A DNA stretch of 64,000 nucleotides. It comes from Isochrysis galbana. Its lineage: Eukaryota > Haptophyta > Isochrysidales > Isochrysidaceae. The number at the start of each line of letters is the position of its first letter. Position 1 is the stretch's first letter. Position numbers and translations under genes: made by a program. The stretch covers positions 745,797-809,796 of the forward strand of contig CM030942.1 in NCBI GenBank assembly GCA_018136815.1, read 5' to 3'. Shown piece after piece: positions 1 through 8,331 of this stretch. The notes beneath the pieces were generated by a model. That model worked only from the letters and a program-made list of their open reading frames with translations, searched no databases and had not been told where the DNA came from.

Positions 1-1
1 G

Positions 2-535
2 TACCCATTGACGATTGCGTCCACGACGTTCATGATCTATACCGCGTCCAACGTTCTGGTAAACAACGATAGATTCGCATATGGAATGGCATATGAAACG
101 GATACCAACACAGCGCTCATACTAGATTTAGGCAGCGCCAAGCCTGTAGGCTCAATTGAGTTCTTCAATGAAGGTCATAATGTACCAGGCGACTACAATG
201 TTGTTTTTCGACTTTTCCTTTACGGAGATAGCACCGTTCCGCCCGCCCCCGGCGGGACCGCGAACACGTTGCAGTTTGCATTGTCCGAGGATGAAGTGCG
301 ATCTTTCATGCGGGGCAGGGAGTACAGGAAGATCAACTTTTCGAGCAGGGGCATTGAGGTGTGGTTCGATAATCCTGAGGAGGCGCGCATCCTTGACACG
401 ACGCGCGCGCTCGACCCGCTCTTCGGCAGCAACAGGCGTCTCTTCTTGCGCGCTATGTTTGCCCCGCAGTTGTCGAGTACGAGAATCGGCTCGCTGGAAA
501 TTGTCAATAATGCCAGCGTAGCAGATTATTTGTAA
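2..535 (+). CDS. virus-like structural/tail-like protein, 3' part
   Basis: The frame is open from the left edge of the window, so the true start may lie outside it; the first ATG inside is at 32. The visible product is about 170 residues, mixed polar and aromatic, with no membrane segment, and ends in NNASVADYL. A very similar ending (TNAEVADYL) closes the next, broken reading frame at 1129, so the two are probably tandem relatives. It lies beside an SF3/D5-like helicase fragment, which suggests viral origin, perhaps a Polinton-like or large DNA virus of algae. I do not recognise the family. The role as a virion or tail protein is inference from context. Confidence 0.4.
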   Translation, partial: YPLTIASTTFMIYTASNVLVNNDRFAYGMAYETDTNTALILDLGSAKPVGSIEFFNEGHNVPGDYNVVFRLFLYGDSTVPPAPGGTANTLQFALSEDEVRSFMRGREYRKINFSSRGIEVWFDNPEEARILDTTRALDPLFGSNRRLFLRAMFAPQLSSTRIGSLEIVNNASVADYL

Positions 536-1129
536 AAATTGATACATCAGCACCAAACATTCTTCAATTCAATCTTTCTAATGTGGTTCACGAAAGCATG
601 GCTTCTGTCGCCGCGGTCGAAAGCAATGGGGCCTTGACGTCCAACTACGTGATTGGCGAATTACGAAACATTGTAGACAATATTAGAAATATCGTTGGCT
701 ACGACTTTGCGGTCGCCGAGGCGTATCTAGATCCACAATCAAACATCATGAAGACCTTGTATGCAGTCCTGCAACGTGACATCTCAATGCCGACAGTCTT
801 CTGCGGCGTCATCAGTCGCTCTCACAGTACGTCTATGGTTATATCAACGATAATAATGCTAATGTCAACGATATTGAAACGCGTCTCGATAGCGTTGAGG
901 CGCTCCTTTCGAACGCAGAAGCCACAGTCTCAAGTTACTGGCTGAAGAGTCCCGAGTACGACCTAAGCTCACACACATCGTTTACAGCAATGCGGTGGTT
1001 TCATGGGCAAAACAGCCAGCCGATCGACACGCGCATCTTTGTGCGCGTCTTTGATCCAAATTCGCTTGAAGGGGTCGTCGGAAACTCGTATGAATCGTCA
1101 CGAATGCCGAGGTAGCAGATTACTTGTAA
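536..1129 (+). pseudogene. second virus-like frame, broken by two frameshifts
   Basis: Coding-like sequence starts right after the stop of the preceding frame and runs in one frame to about 815. It continues in a second frame from about 826 to 1104, with a heptad-like stretch (NDIETRLDSVEALLSN) typical of coiled coils in fibre proteins. It ends in a third frame with TNAEVADYL at 1129. Each segment has ordinary amino-acid composition, so this looks like one gene with two small indels. The shared C-terminal motif with the frame ending at 535 suggests tandem duplication. It is probably a dead viral gene, though sequencing error is possible. Confidence 0.4.
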
Positions 1130-1131
1130 TT

Positions 1132-1437
1132 TCAGTGTAGTAGCTTGTTGACGGCGCCGAAAGCGACGTCGGCGAAGAGGAGGTCGCGCGCGCCAACGGC
1201 GGCGTACCCGAGCCATAAGACCCCGTGCAAGCGTCGCGCGTCCGCCCACCACGCGGGGCCGCCAAAGAAGCCCTCGACGTTCATCTGCTCGCCCGCGACC
1301 CATCGCCCGCCCACAAAGGCCGCGACGACGCGCGTCGTAGTTGGGTACTGTGCCGCGAGACTGCTCGCAAAGTAGTAGCGGAACGGAAGACACACCGTCC
1401 AAAATAGGAGTGATCGTTGTATCTTAGAAAGGCGCAT
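1132..1437 (-). CDS. small hydrophobic protein, unknown, in virus-like block
   Basis: ATG-started frame of 101 codons. It has an N-terminal hydrophobic stretch (SLLFWTVCLPF) and a tryptophan- and glycine-rich middle (FFGGPAWWADARRLHGVLWLGYAAVG), then a charged/aliphatic tail. One or two membrane segments are plausible. It lies between two decayed virus-like frames and runs convergent with the frame ending at 1129 and parallel to the helicase fragment. I do not recognise it. An antisense artefact is possible because the opposite strand is also open for part of the stretch. Confidence 0.3.
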   Translation of the reverse strand: MRLSKIQRSLLFWTVCLPFRYYFASSLAAQYPTTTRVVAAFVGGRWVAGEQMNVEGFFGGPAWWADARRLHGVLWLGYAAVGARDLLFADVAFGAVNKLLH

Positions 1438-1467
1438 CTCTTTTTATTTGTGTAATAGTTTTAGAAT

Positions 1468-2040
1468 TTAGAACTGAGCGAACTGCGGCACGCACTCTTG
1501 CACCCCCGCTTTGAGACGCATGCCGCGCACGCGGTAGCGCCGGTCCGTCGTCACAAACTTGAGGCACGGGATGCCGATCACGAACTGCTGCATGTGAGCG
1601 CACAAGTCGACCTTCTTTCCCTTGTAGCCCGCGTGGTACAACAGCATGTGCAGCTCCGAAAGCATCACGTAGTCTTGCTTGTTGTTCGTGCGCTCGCACC
1701 GCTTCCAGATCTCCTCGTCGAGCAAGAAATCCTGCTTGTCGACGTACCCGGTGAAGATCGACTCCGGCGGAGGCGCGGGCATGCGGCCGTACTCGAGGTA
1801 GGCGCAGTAGTGTTTCGCCAAGAAGTGGAAGAGCGCGTTGCGGTAGTCCGCGCGCTGGAACATCGGCCCGATCGTCGTGTCGCGCTGCTTCTCCCCCGGA
1901 CCCGGGTTGTCCACAAACACGTTCGGCGCGACGAACGTCTGCACGCGGCTCGCTTCGGCCTCTCCGGCGTTCTCGATGCGCATCAGCTTGTTCGTGCTGA
2001 AGAAGAGCTTGCACACGGGGATGAACTCGAACGCCTCCTG
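1468..2040 (-). pseudogene. SF3/D5-like helicase, C-terminal fragment
   Basis: The frame reads through an SF3-helicase-like sensor region: EFIPVCKLFFSTNKL, then IENAGEAEASRV, then a downstream segment with FVDNPG and FQRADYRNALFHFLAKHYC. This order (Asn in a hydrophobic strand, an arginine that would face ATP, then a winged-helix-like tail) is what D5-type primase-helicases of large DNA viruses, Polinton-like viruses and virophages show C-terminal to Walker B. The Walker A and B region is absent. The reading quality ends near 2040, where coding switches to the other strand, so this is a remnant. Family assignment is by motif only. Confidence 0.45.
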
Positions 2041-2313
2041 ATCCTCGCGCCGCTCGTCAAGCCGAAGCGCGACTTCGACTGCAAGCAGATCCTGGACTCG
2101 CTGCAGTCGCGCAAGTACGATGCCACCTGGTACTACTACTCCTGCATGTGGCGGATTCACCTGTACCTGGATGGGCGAGTCAAGGAGGAGCTCAACGACT
2201 ACACTCGGCTCCAGATCGCCAACTACCACTGGCAGCAACACATCGACCGACACGGGTACCAGACACTCAAACAACAGACTGAGTTCTTTCTCGACTTCGG
2301 CGTTGACGCGTGA
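2041..2313 (+). pseudogene. virus-like coding fragment on opposite strand of the helicase piece
   Basis: From about 2041 the plus strand carries a coding-like frame rich in aromatic and charged residues (ATWYYYSCMWRIHLYLDG, then IANYHWQQHIDRHGYQTL), ending at TGA 2313. The same frame upstream of 2041 is only the antisense of the helicase piece. The switch of strand at about 2040 looks like an inversion or junction between two viral fragments. The protein family is not recognised. Confidence 0.35.
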
Positions 2314-2984
2314 GTGCCTCTTTCAGATCCATCAACACTCGCCACAATCTACTCGCTATACTCAGTAATCTATCCAACCTATCCTTCTCCATCTAAGCTA
2401 CATTATAACCTCAGAAAAATCGTAGCTTTACTGCAGTAGGTATACGGACCCGGCCAAAATAGCTTTGGCGTCTTTGGGCTAGGCGCTCGAGCGCTCGACC
2501 GGACCTCCTCAAGTCCGATCGGAGGCCTCCACCCTTATCAGTGATAAGCCCCGAATCTCATACTGAGGACTCGACCAAAATTGGTCCACCCCCTCGCCCA
2601 GTCGGTCGGCTCGGGCCAAGTCCGATCAACCATCCGCTCGCTCGCCCCCATCGGTATCTTCACACTAGGAGTATGAATTCAAGATCCCAGTGTCGCAAGA
2701 ATCTGGATCCGTACTGCTACGCGACTACTCTAAAAAAGATATGTACCGGAGGGGGCTCGACACTCAGATACCGCGCGGGGGGCCTTGGCCCCCCGGCCCA
2801 TTATAAACTTATACCACCTCGGCGTATATATCTCCATGCCAAGAGATACCTAGATATCCCAAGGAGGGGTGTGGTCTGTCGACCTAATAGCAAAAGAGAC
2901 GCTGCGCTGTCTCGTGGTGTTGGGGATTTTGTGCCTTAAAAAGCTGCTCTATATAGGCGAAGATCGGGTCCGTCGCGTTGCAGC
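2314..2984. other. non-coding, no gene seen
   Basis: No convincing coding frame. There are GC-rich inverted words (GGGGGGCCTTGGCCCCCCGG around 2778-2797) that could fold, and otherwise unique-looking sequence between the virus-like block and the LINE remnant. Confidence 0.4.
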
Positions 2985-4250
2985 GCGCTAAGTGTATAGA
3001 CGACTCGGGAGCCGTCCTGCAGAAGCGGCGCACGTGGGGTCACCGGTGAACCTATTGGCCGTTGCAATCCTTCTATGTAAGATGTGTTTAAAGTGAAGAT
3101 ATGAGTCCCGAGGTGTTAGGAAGTTGTATGTATCTCGTATCTGTATCGGTATAGGTGAGATATTTGTTTCCACTTTAAGTGGCCACTTTCCCTTCAAGAC
3201 TGGGAGTCTTTCCTCCCATCGAACGGTCGCCTTCTGTCGTTTAATTTTCTTACCCGCAAGATAGGCGTTCGTGAGTGCTTTGACGTCGACGTCCTCAAGT
3301 GTCTTGTGCGTGCCTTTCAGCGAGTACTCTTGCTGGGGTAGTGGGCAGGGCCCAAGCGCCCAAGCTGGCCGGTCCGTCGTAAGCGTTGCCCCATTTGCCA
3401 TTTGAGCGGGGTTCGCAAATCCAAATCCAAATCCGAGGGTGACGGTTGGGGGTAGGCTACATCGTAATAAACGTGGGGCTCCCCCATGACAGTAAGACGT
3501 ACGTTATAGTATGAGTATGTGTCCCTTTTGTGAATGTAGTATCCTACCCGTGTCGTCCATTAATGTTAATATGTAAAAAAACTGTTTAATATTCTTACCG
3601 CACTCGCGGCGAATGAAACCTCTACCCACTACAAGTAGCACGTAGCATACTCTCTACACCCCCATTCCCCCACCCACCCCCCGCCATCAGGCGGCTCCCC
3701 CCCCCTTATTAATGTTAATATGTATGCCCCCCAGGCTTTTATGGGCGTCTGGGTTGTCCTGTGGCTCTAGGCCTTCTTCCTCCCGAACTGGCCGGGTCCC
3801 TTTGGCCGTTTTTCTTAGTAGGTCCATATTTGTAATAACAGGGTTCTTGATCGCTTTCGCCGCCCATGCTATTATTCTATCCCATGATTTTAACAATAAA
3901 GGTGTAACCGCTATGCCGCTATGTACCATGTAGTTTCTCCTATCTATGGCGGATCCATGCTACGTTCTGCGGCAGATAAGCGGCGCATTCGTCCTTAGTG
4001 CAAATGTCTCCCGTTTCCGGGTTTATCGTGTTGTGTAGATTTTTTTGTAAACGGGTATGTGGACATTTGATGGCTCAACTTCATTCCGTCCCACATTCGA
4101 CGTATCGACGTATCGCGACCTAGGTAGAGGTCGTAGCTCGTAGAACACCTTGTTAGCTATAGCCAGCATCCCTAGCCACATACACCGGACGAGCCATGCG
4201 CCAACCGCGCACAGCCCCATCTCGGGGTAGGGGCTCCGTTGCCGTCGAAG
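2985..4250 (-). mobile_element. old LINE (non-LTR) fragment, C-terminal half of the RT protein
   Basis: Three minus-strand pieces match, in the right order, the C-terminal half of the better preserved LINE protein at 49254-52067. These are 4023-4220 (region before the conserved ESW), 3724-3929 (LLKSWDRIIAWAAKAI against LESWDTIVTHAKTIV) and 2988-3401 (LHFKHILHRRIATANRF against LHYKHIAHRRVGTYNRF). Many stops and shifts show it is dead. A 132-bp retroposon with target duplications is nested at 3576-3707. The segment 4120-4280 recurs in inverted orientation at 21605-21780. Confidence 0.7.
3559..3724 (-). mobile_element. short retroposon 3' end with 17-bp target duplication
   Basis: The 17-bp word ATTAATGTTAATATGTA occurs at 3559-3575 and 3708-3724 and brackets 132 bp whose minus strand ends in TTCGCCGCGAGTGCGGTAAG and then a T-rich tail. 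The same 3' end is seen at 6765-6960, 24200-24530 and 29999-30300. This is a 5'-truncated copy inserted into the older LINE fragment. Confidence 0.75.
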
Positions 4251-4631
4251 GGCTACGGTCCCTCAACACTAAAAGGTTCTACTCAAACAACAAGAAAACT
4301 ATGACGGCATGACCGTCTCTTCCCATGATGCACACTACTCTAACTAATAATCAACAAGTTTTCACACTGGCGATTCGCTCACCGTTTCGCCCGACTTGCG
4401 ACCCGCCGCCCCCCTCCACCCCTCCCACCAGACCCCGCGCGCCCTCTCCCTCTCTGGTACTGCATCTCTCCCCCCGCGACAATTCCGCCCTCTGTCTCCT
4501 GTCTCCAAGCTTCTTTCTCCTCTCTCTGACCTCTCTCTCTCTCCCTTCTCCCTTTGCTCCCCCCCCCCCCCCCCCAAACCCTTCCCCTCCACCCCTCCAC
4601 CCCCATCCCCACTCTCTCGATCCGCAGTGAG
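4251..4631. other. 5' flank of EF-hand gene with pyrimidine-rich tract
   Basis: From 4390 to 4628 the plus strand is dominated by C and T with a poly-C run at 4560-4575. No gene is seen. It is probably the promoter/5' UTR of the gene starting at 4632. Confidence 0.4.
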
Positions 4632-6575
4632 ATGAGGCAGAGCTGCCGCGAGAGCGAGGACCACGATGATTCGAGGCCTCTGCGTGAGAATCTGCGCGCC
4701 GCGCTGGCCAAGCACTCTGCCAAGATCCTCGACTTCTTCGAGAAAGTCGACCACGGCCGCTCGGGCAATGTCACCTTTGTCAACTTTGCTCGCTGTCTGC
4801 CTCGGCTTGGCTTGCGCTCGTCGAGCGAGGAGGCGCGTCGTCTCTTCGACGAGCTTGATGTCAACGGTACAGGCGTCGTTGCTTACAAGGATATACAGCG
4901 ACTTCTGCGAGCCGGTGGCAAGGCGCACGCTGAAGAGGATGCTGTGCGCCTCAAGGGCCACCGTGCTGTGCAGGTGGGTGAACCGCCCAGTCTTGCTGGA
5001 CACATGACAAAACTTTCGCGCGGTGAGTTTTCTCCACCATATGCATGGTACTGGGCCTTCAAAGGCAAGGAATGGGACCGTGAGACGGCCACATATGAGT
5101 TGGCTGTGAATGAATACCGAGAAGCTCGGCGCAAGGCGCGCCAGCTGGCGCGCGGCGCGGGTGCAACGACACGTGCGGAGAAGGGCGATGTGATCAGGAA
5201 CTCGACCAATGGTGGGCCCTCGGTCTACTTCAATATTGAGATCGATCGGGCAGACGGCGCGCTGCCCGTGGCCGATCAGGTTCTGAATGCTCTTGCCCGG
5301 CGTTCGGTGCGTGTCATGGACTTGTTTCGTGACTGGGATGATGGGTCGGGCACTGTGATGTTTGACGAGTTCGAGGATAACATCTCTAAGCTGGGGATCG
5401 ATCTACCTCGGAGCGACTGTGCAGCGCTCTTCCACGCGATCGACACAAAGGGGAGTGGAAGAATCACGCTGGTTGAATTAGAGCATCAGCTGCAACGAGC
5501 GCGCCCGACCTCCGCCCTTGTGTACAGGGGGCCGGTGCTTTGCGACAAGGAGATCGTCTTAGTGCTCGGACCGGAGCGCGAGCCGGCGGTTCACCAGCTT
5601 GCCCACCGCCTTGCCGATTCCATCGGCGGCATAGCCCTTGAAATTGCGGCACTCGCGCAGCACGAGATAGACAGACGTTCCACCCTCGGTGCGGATGTGG
5701 CTGAGCACCAACGAAGGAGGGGGCAGCTGCCGCGGAAGCTCATCCTCGCCCTCCTAAGCTCTGCCGTAAAAGTGATGCATGGGCCTTTTTTTGTGCTTGA
5801 CTTTCCGCGTTCGCTCACAGCGCTGCAACTGTTCGAAGCCGAAGTGGGTGCGCCATTCTATGGCGTCGAGTTGCGCTGTCCGGGAGCGGACCTGTCTGAC
5901 ATTGAGTACGTTCTTGATGAGCTGAAACAAAGCGACAAGCTGATCACGCTTCCGAAGCATACCGACCCGCTCGACGCCCTGCGCCAAGTGCGGCTGGCGC
6001 TCTGCGCGCGCCGCAAGCTGGAGACGATCCGCGACGCAGAAGCGAGCCTCGCGCGTCACGACGCCGTCCGGCGGGAGCGTCTTGAAAAGAAGAAGGCCCT
6101 GGAGGCGGACGTGGCGCGAATGCAACACAGATTGCGGTCAAAGGCAAAGCACTCAACAACGTCCCGCGCGTCGACGCCGCTACAAAATGTCAGCTCGCCC
6201 TCAGCACATCGACGCCTCATGCAACAGCAGCCACGCATGTCTCTGCGCTACACGCCAGTTGCACACCAGATCTCACCAGAGGCGCTGGCCATGAGAGTCA
6301 TCTCACGCCCGGCTACTGGTGGGTCGACGACCAGCAGGCCTTATAGCCGAAGCTCCGCCGCCGAGAGTGTGCGCATCGCGTCCAAGGCGTATGGTATATG
6401 CCCGCCTTGGGGTAATTGTTCAACGATCTCCCCGCCGCGCATGAGAGGCAGCCGGTCCGTCCCACTGCTAACCTCCGAGTCATTAGAGCGAGACTCCTCA
6501 TCGGTCTGGTTGGACTCTCCGCGCCCTTCCACTGGTCAAAGTAGAGGCTCGCCAGTATTTATCAGCGCTAATTGA
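4632..6575 (+). CDS. EF-hand protein with degenerate adenylate-kinase-like domain
   Basis: Intronless frame of 647 residues from ATG 4632; the frame is open upstream but through low-complexity sequence. EF-hand-like helix-loop-helix units lie near residues 20-95 (loops DHGRSGNVTF and DVNGTGVVAY) and 225-290 (DWDDGSGTVMF and DTKGSGRITL). Some acidic ligands are missing, so calcium binding may be weak in the first pair. Residues about 305-420 follow the adenylate-kinase layout: a beta strand IVLVLG, then GPEREPAVHQ where the P-loop GGPGSGKGTQ would stand, a leucine-rich helix, and VLDFPRSLTALQLFE, equivalent to the kinase DGFPR segment. The P-loop lysine is absent, so catalysis is unlikely. A charged coiled-coil (about 470-500) and a serine-rich tail follow. 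Fused EF-hand/AK proteins are known in flagellar and signalling contexts; the role here is inferred. Confidence 0.7.
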   Translation: MRQSCRESEDHDDSRPLRENLRAALAKHSAKILDFFEKVDHGRSGNVTFVNFARCLPRLGLRSSSEEARRLFDELDVNGTGVVAYKDIQRLLRAGGKAHAEEDAVRLKGHRAVQVGEPPSLAGHMTKLSRGEFSPPYAWYWAFKGKEWDRETATYELAVNEYREARRKARQLARGAGATTRAEKGDVIRNSTNGGPSVYFNIEIDRADGALPVADQVLNALARRSVRVMDLFRDWDDGSGTVMFDEFEDNISKLGIDLPRSDCAALFHAIDTKGSGRITLVELEHQLQRARPTSALVYRGPVLCDKEIVLVLGPEREPAVHQLAHRLADSIGGIALEIAALAQHEIDRRSTLGADVAEHQRRRGQLPRKLILALLSSAVKVMHGPFFVLDFPRSLTALQLFEAEVGAPFYGVELRCPGADLSDIEYVLDELKQSDKLITLPKHTDPLDALRQVRLALCARRKLETIRDAEASLARHDAVRRERLEKKKALEADVARMQHRLRSKAKHSTTSRASTPLQNVSSPSAHRRLMQQQPRMSLRYTPVAHQISPEALAMRVISRPATGGSTTSRPYSRSSAAESVRIASKAYGICPPWGNCSTISPPRMRGSRSVPLLTSESLERDSSSVWLDSPRPSTGQSRGSPVFISAN

Positions 6576-6764
6576 TCTAGTATTAGTACCGTTATCTAGC
6601 ATTGCACTCTTTGTTCTAAGCGGTGGGGGAGTGTGCTTGCAATCATATCCACGAAATTGCTTTGGGCCTTCGACATGCTAATTGAGTGATGGAGCAGGGG
6701 CAGGGGTGCAATGTGAAGCACTAATGAATCTTAAGCTCTTAATGATAATAACACTAGTAATAAT
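6576..6764. other. 3' flank of EF-hand gene
   Basis: AT-rich sequence without a gene, holding the presumed 3' UTR and leading into the retroelement ends. Confidence 0.3.
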
Positions 6765-6960
6765 TTTTGAATCTTATATAATATTCTTACGGATTCTTAC
6801 CGCACACGCGACTATGGACCCACTACTTTCACGCAGTAAACGTTCTACACCCCCACTCCCTCGGCCCTCCCCCCCCTGCCATCAGGCGACTCGCCCCCCG
6901 TAACACTACTAGCGCGGGGAATAGGGGTGTAAGGGCGCTTGCGGATGTGGTCCGATGGAC
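6765..6960 (-). mobile_element. retroposon 3' end (family of 29999-30751)
   Basis: On the minus strand this reads CCATCAGGCGAC in reverse, then a stretch ending in CGCGTGTGCGGTAAGAATC and an AT tail. It matches the 3' part of the target-duplication-flanked retroposon at 29999-30751 and the copies at 3576-3707 and 24200-24530. The 5' part is missing. Confidence 0.6.
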
Positions 6961-6984
6961 CACGCCCACGCCCCCCCACCGGTG

Positions 6985-7540
6985 ATCTGTTCCCATGGCA
7001 ACAACACGGACGCATCCAGAAGAGCCAGAGCAGACATGGGCCGCCAGCCCAAGAAACGCATAGATGTCAACGAAATTCGCCCAATATTCGAAACAAACGA
7101 TGAAAACGAACTGATTCCAAGTAGAAAACTTGCCGCAATACTAGAGCATCTAAAAATAAAGCATATAGTACAACAAAAAAGCATCACCGAACATAGCGAC
7201 CAAGGATAACAATAAACTACGGGGGACAATGTGCCCACACCCGAGAAATCCAATGGGGGAGGCCGAAAGGCCGGGCCCCCACAAAAGGACGGACTTGACC
7301 CGAGGGCCCACCACAGATAAGCACAAGAGGCCTGCCCCACCCCCTTCCCCAAGCGCGCGAGGCCCAAAGTAGTGTACATGGGCCGACCCCCCAAAACCGA
7401 AGAAAAAGGAACGAGGGGGGGAGCGGGAGGGGGAGCGGCGGTAGGGGTATAGGCGAGGCGTCGGAACCGAAGGAGGGTATGTGTCACTAGTAGCGTAGCG
7501 GTAGCGGGCACCTTCACGAAGGTTTTTTTTTCTAAGCGAG
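6985..7540 (+). mobile_element. LINE 3' end: last codons and 3' UTR
   Basis: Positions 7036-7209 encode MGRQPKKRIDVNEIRPIFE.., nearly the C-terminus of the LINE protein at 49254 (MGRQPKKRIDISDLRPVFS). The following 330 bp carry the LINE 3' UTR words (GGCCGAAAGGC, GTAGTGTACATGGGC, CCGAAGAAAAAGGAACGAGG) and end in CGGGCACCTTCACGAAGG plus a T run. It is 5' truncated. The closest copy in this window is 28180-28455. Confidence 0.75.
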
Positions 7541-8331
7541 CTAAAGCGCCAATACAACGTCTCGCAAAAGCAACGGCGCACTCGATAAGCTCATTACTTT
7601 TGAAAGTTACTTATTCTTGGATGACAATCATGACGAGCCGCACATTGGCGTTGGTCAACATAATATGCATACGCTGGAGCTTGCAGCTCGTGCCGTCGCT
7701 CTCCCACAGGGGACAAAGACCTGGACAAGAAGCAAGAGCACAAGGAGAGCAAGCAAGAACGCGATGCGAGAAGCACGCAGACACACAGCCGATGACGAGG
7801 ATTCACGGAGTCTTGGAGGGCTTAGGAAGTATCGCTCACATTGATGCATGTGCTCCCCTCTTCTCCCTCCACATTTCCCCGGGCCGGCCGACGCGTGTGA
7901 ACGAGGAGCTTGCATTGTCAACACAAAGATTGATCGTGATCGTGATCTTCAACACACAACAAGCAAGAATGCATCGGGGGGTGGGGGTGGGGGGAGCGTC
8001 CTTCTCAACTATCACTGCGCATGGGCGTGCAGATGGGGGACCGGCCACGTTTTGCGCGTACAGAGGTGCAAATGGACGAATGAAGGCCGTTTCCCACACA
8101 CGCATCTTCAACTAAATGTGCGTGCGATGCACCCTGCAGCTAGCATGCTAGATCATGAAAGTCAACGAGTGAATCGTCGTTTATTACACATGGGTTGCGC
8201 GATGATTGTTGCGATCAATATGGAGCAGATCGCGGCGCAATGGTATAATGCACGGTGTGGCGCCGCATGGACGCCTTGATGCGCCGAGTTTGTCGGAAAT
8301 GCCGGAGAGTGCGACCTCAGCTGCCGGCAGC
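7541..8331. other. intergenic, 3' of MYB gene
   Basis: Several frames are open but none has convincing composition or a recognisable motif. It includes the 3' UTR of the minus-strand MYB gene and an imperfect G tract at 7977-7993. Confidence 0.35.
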
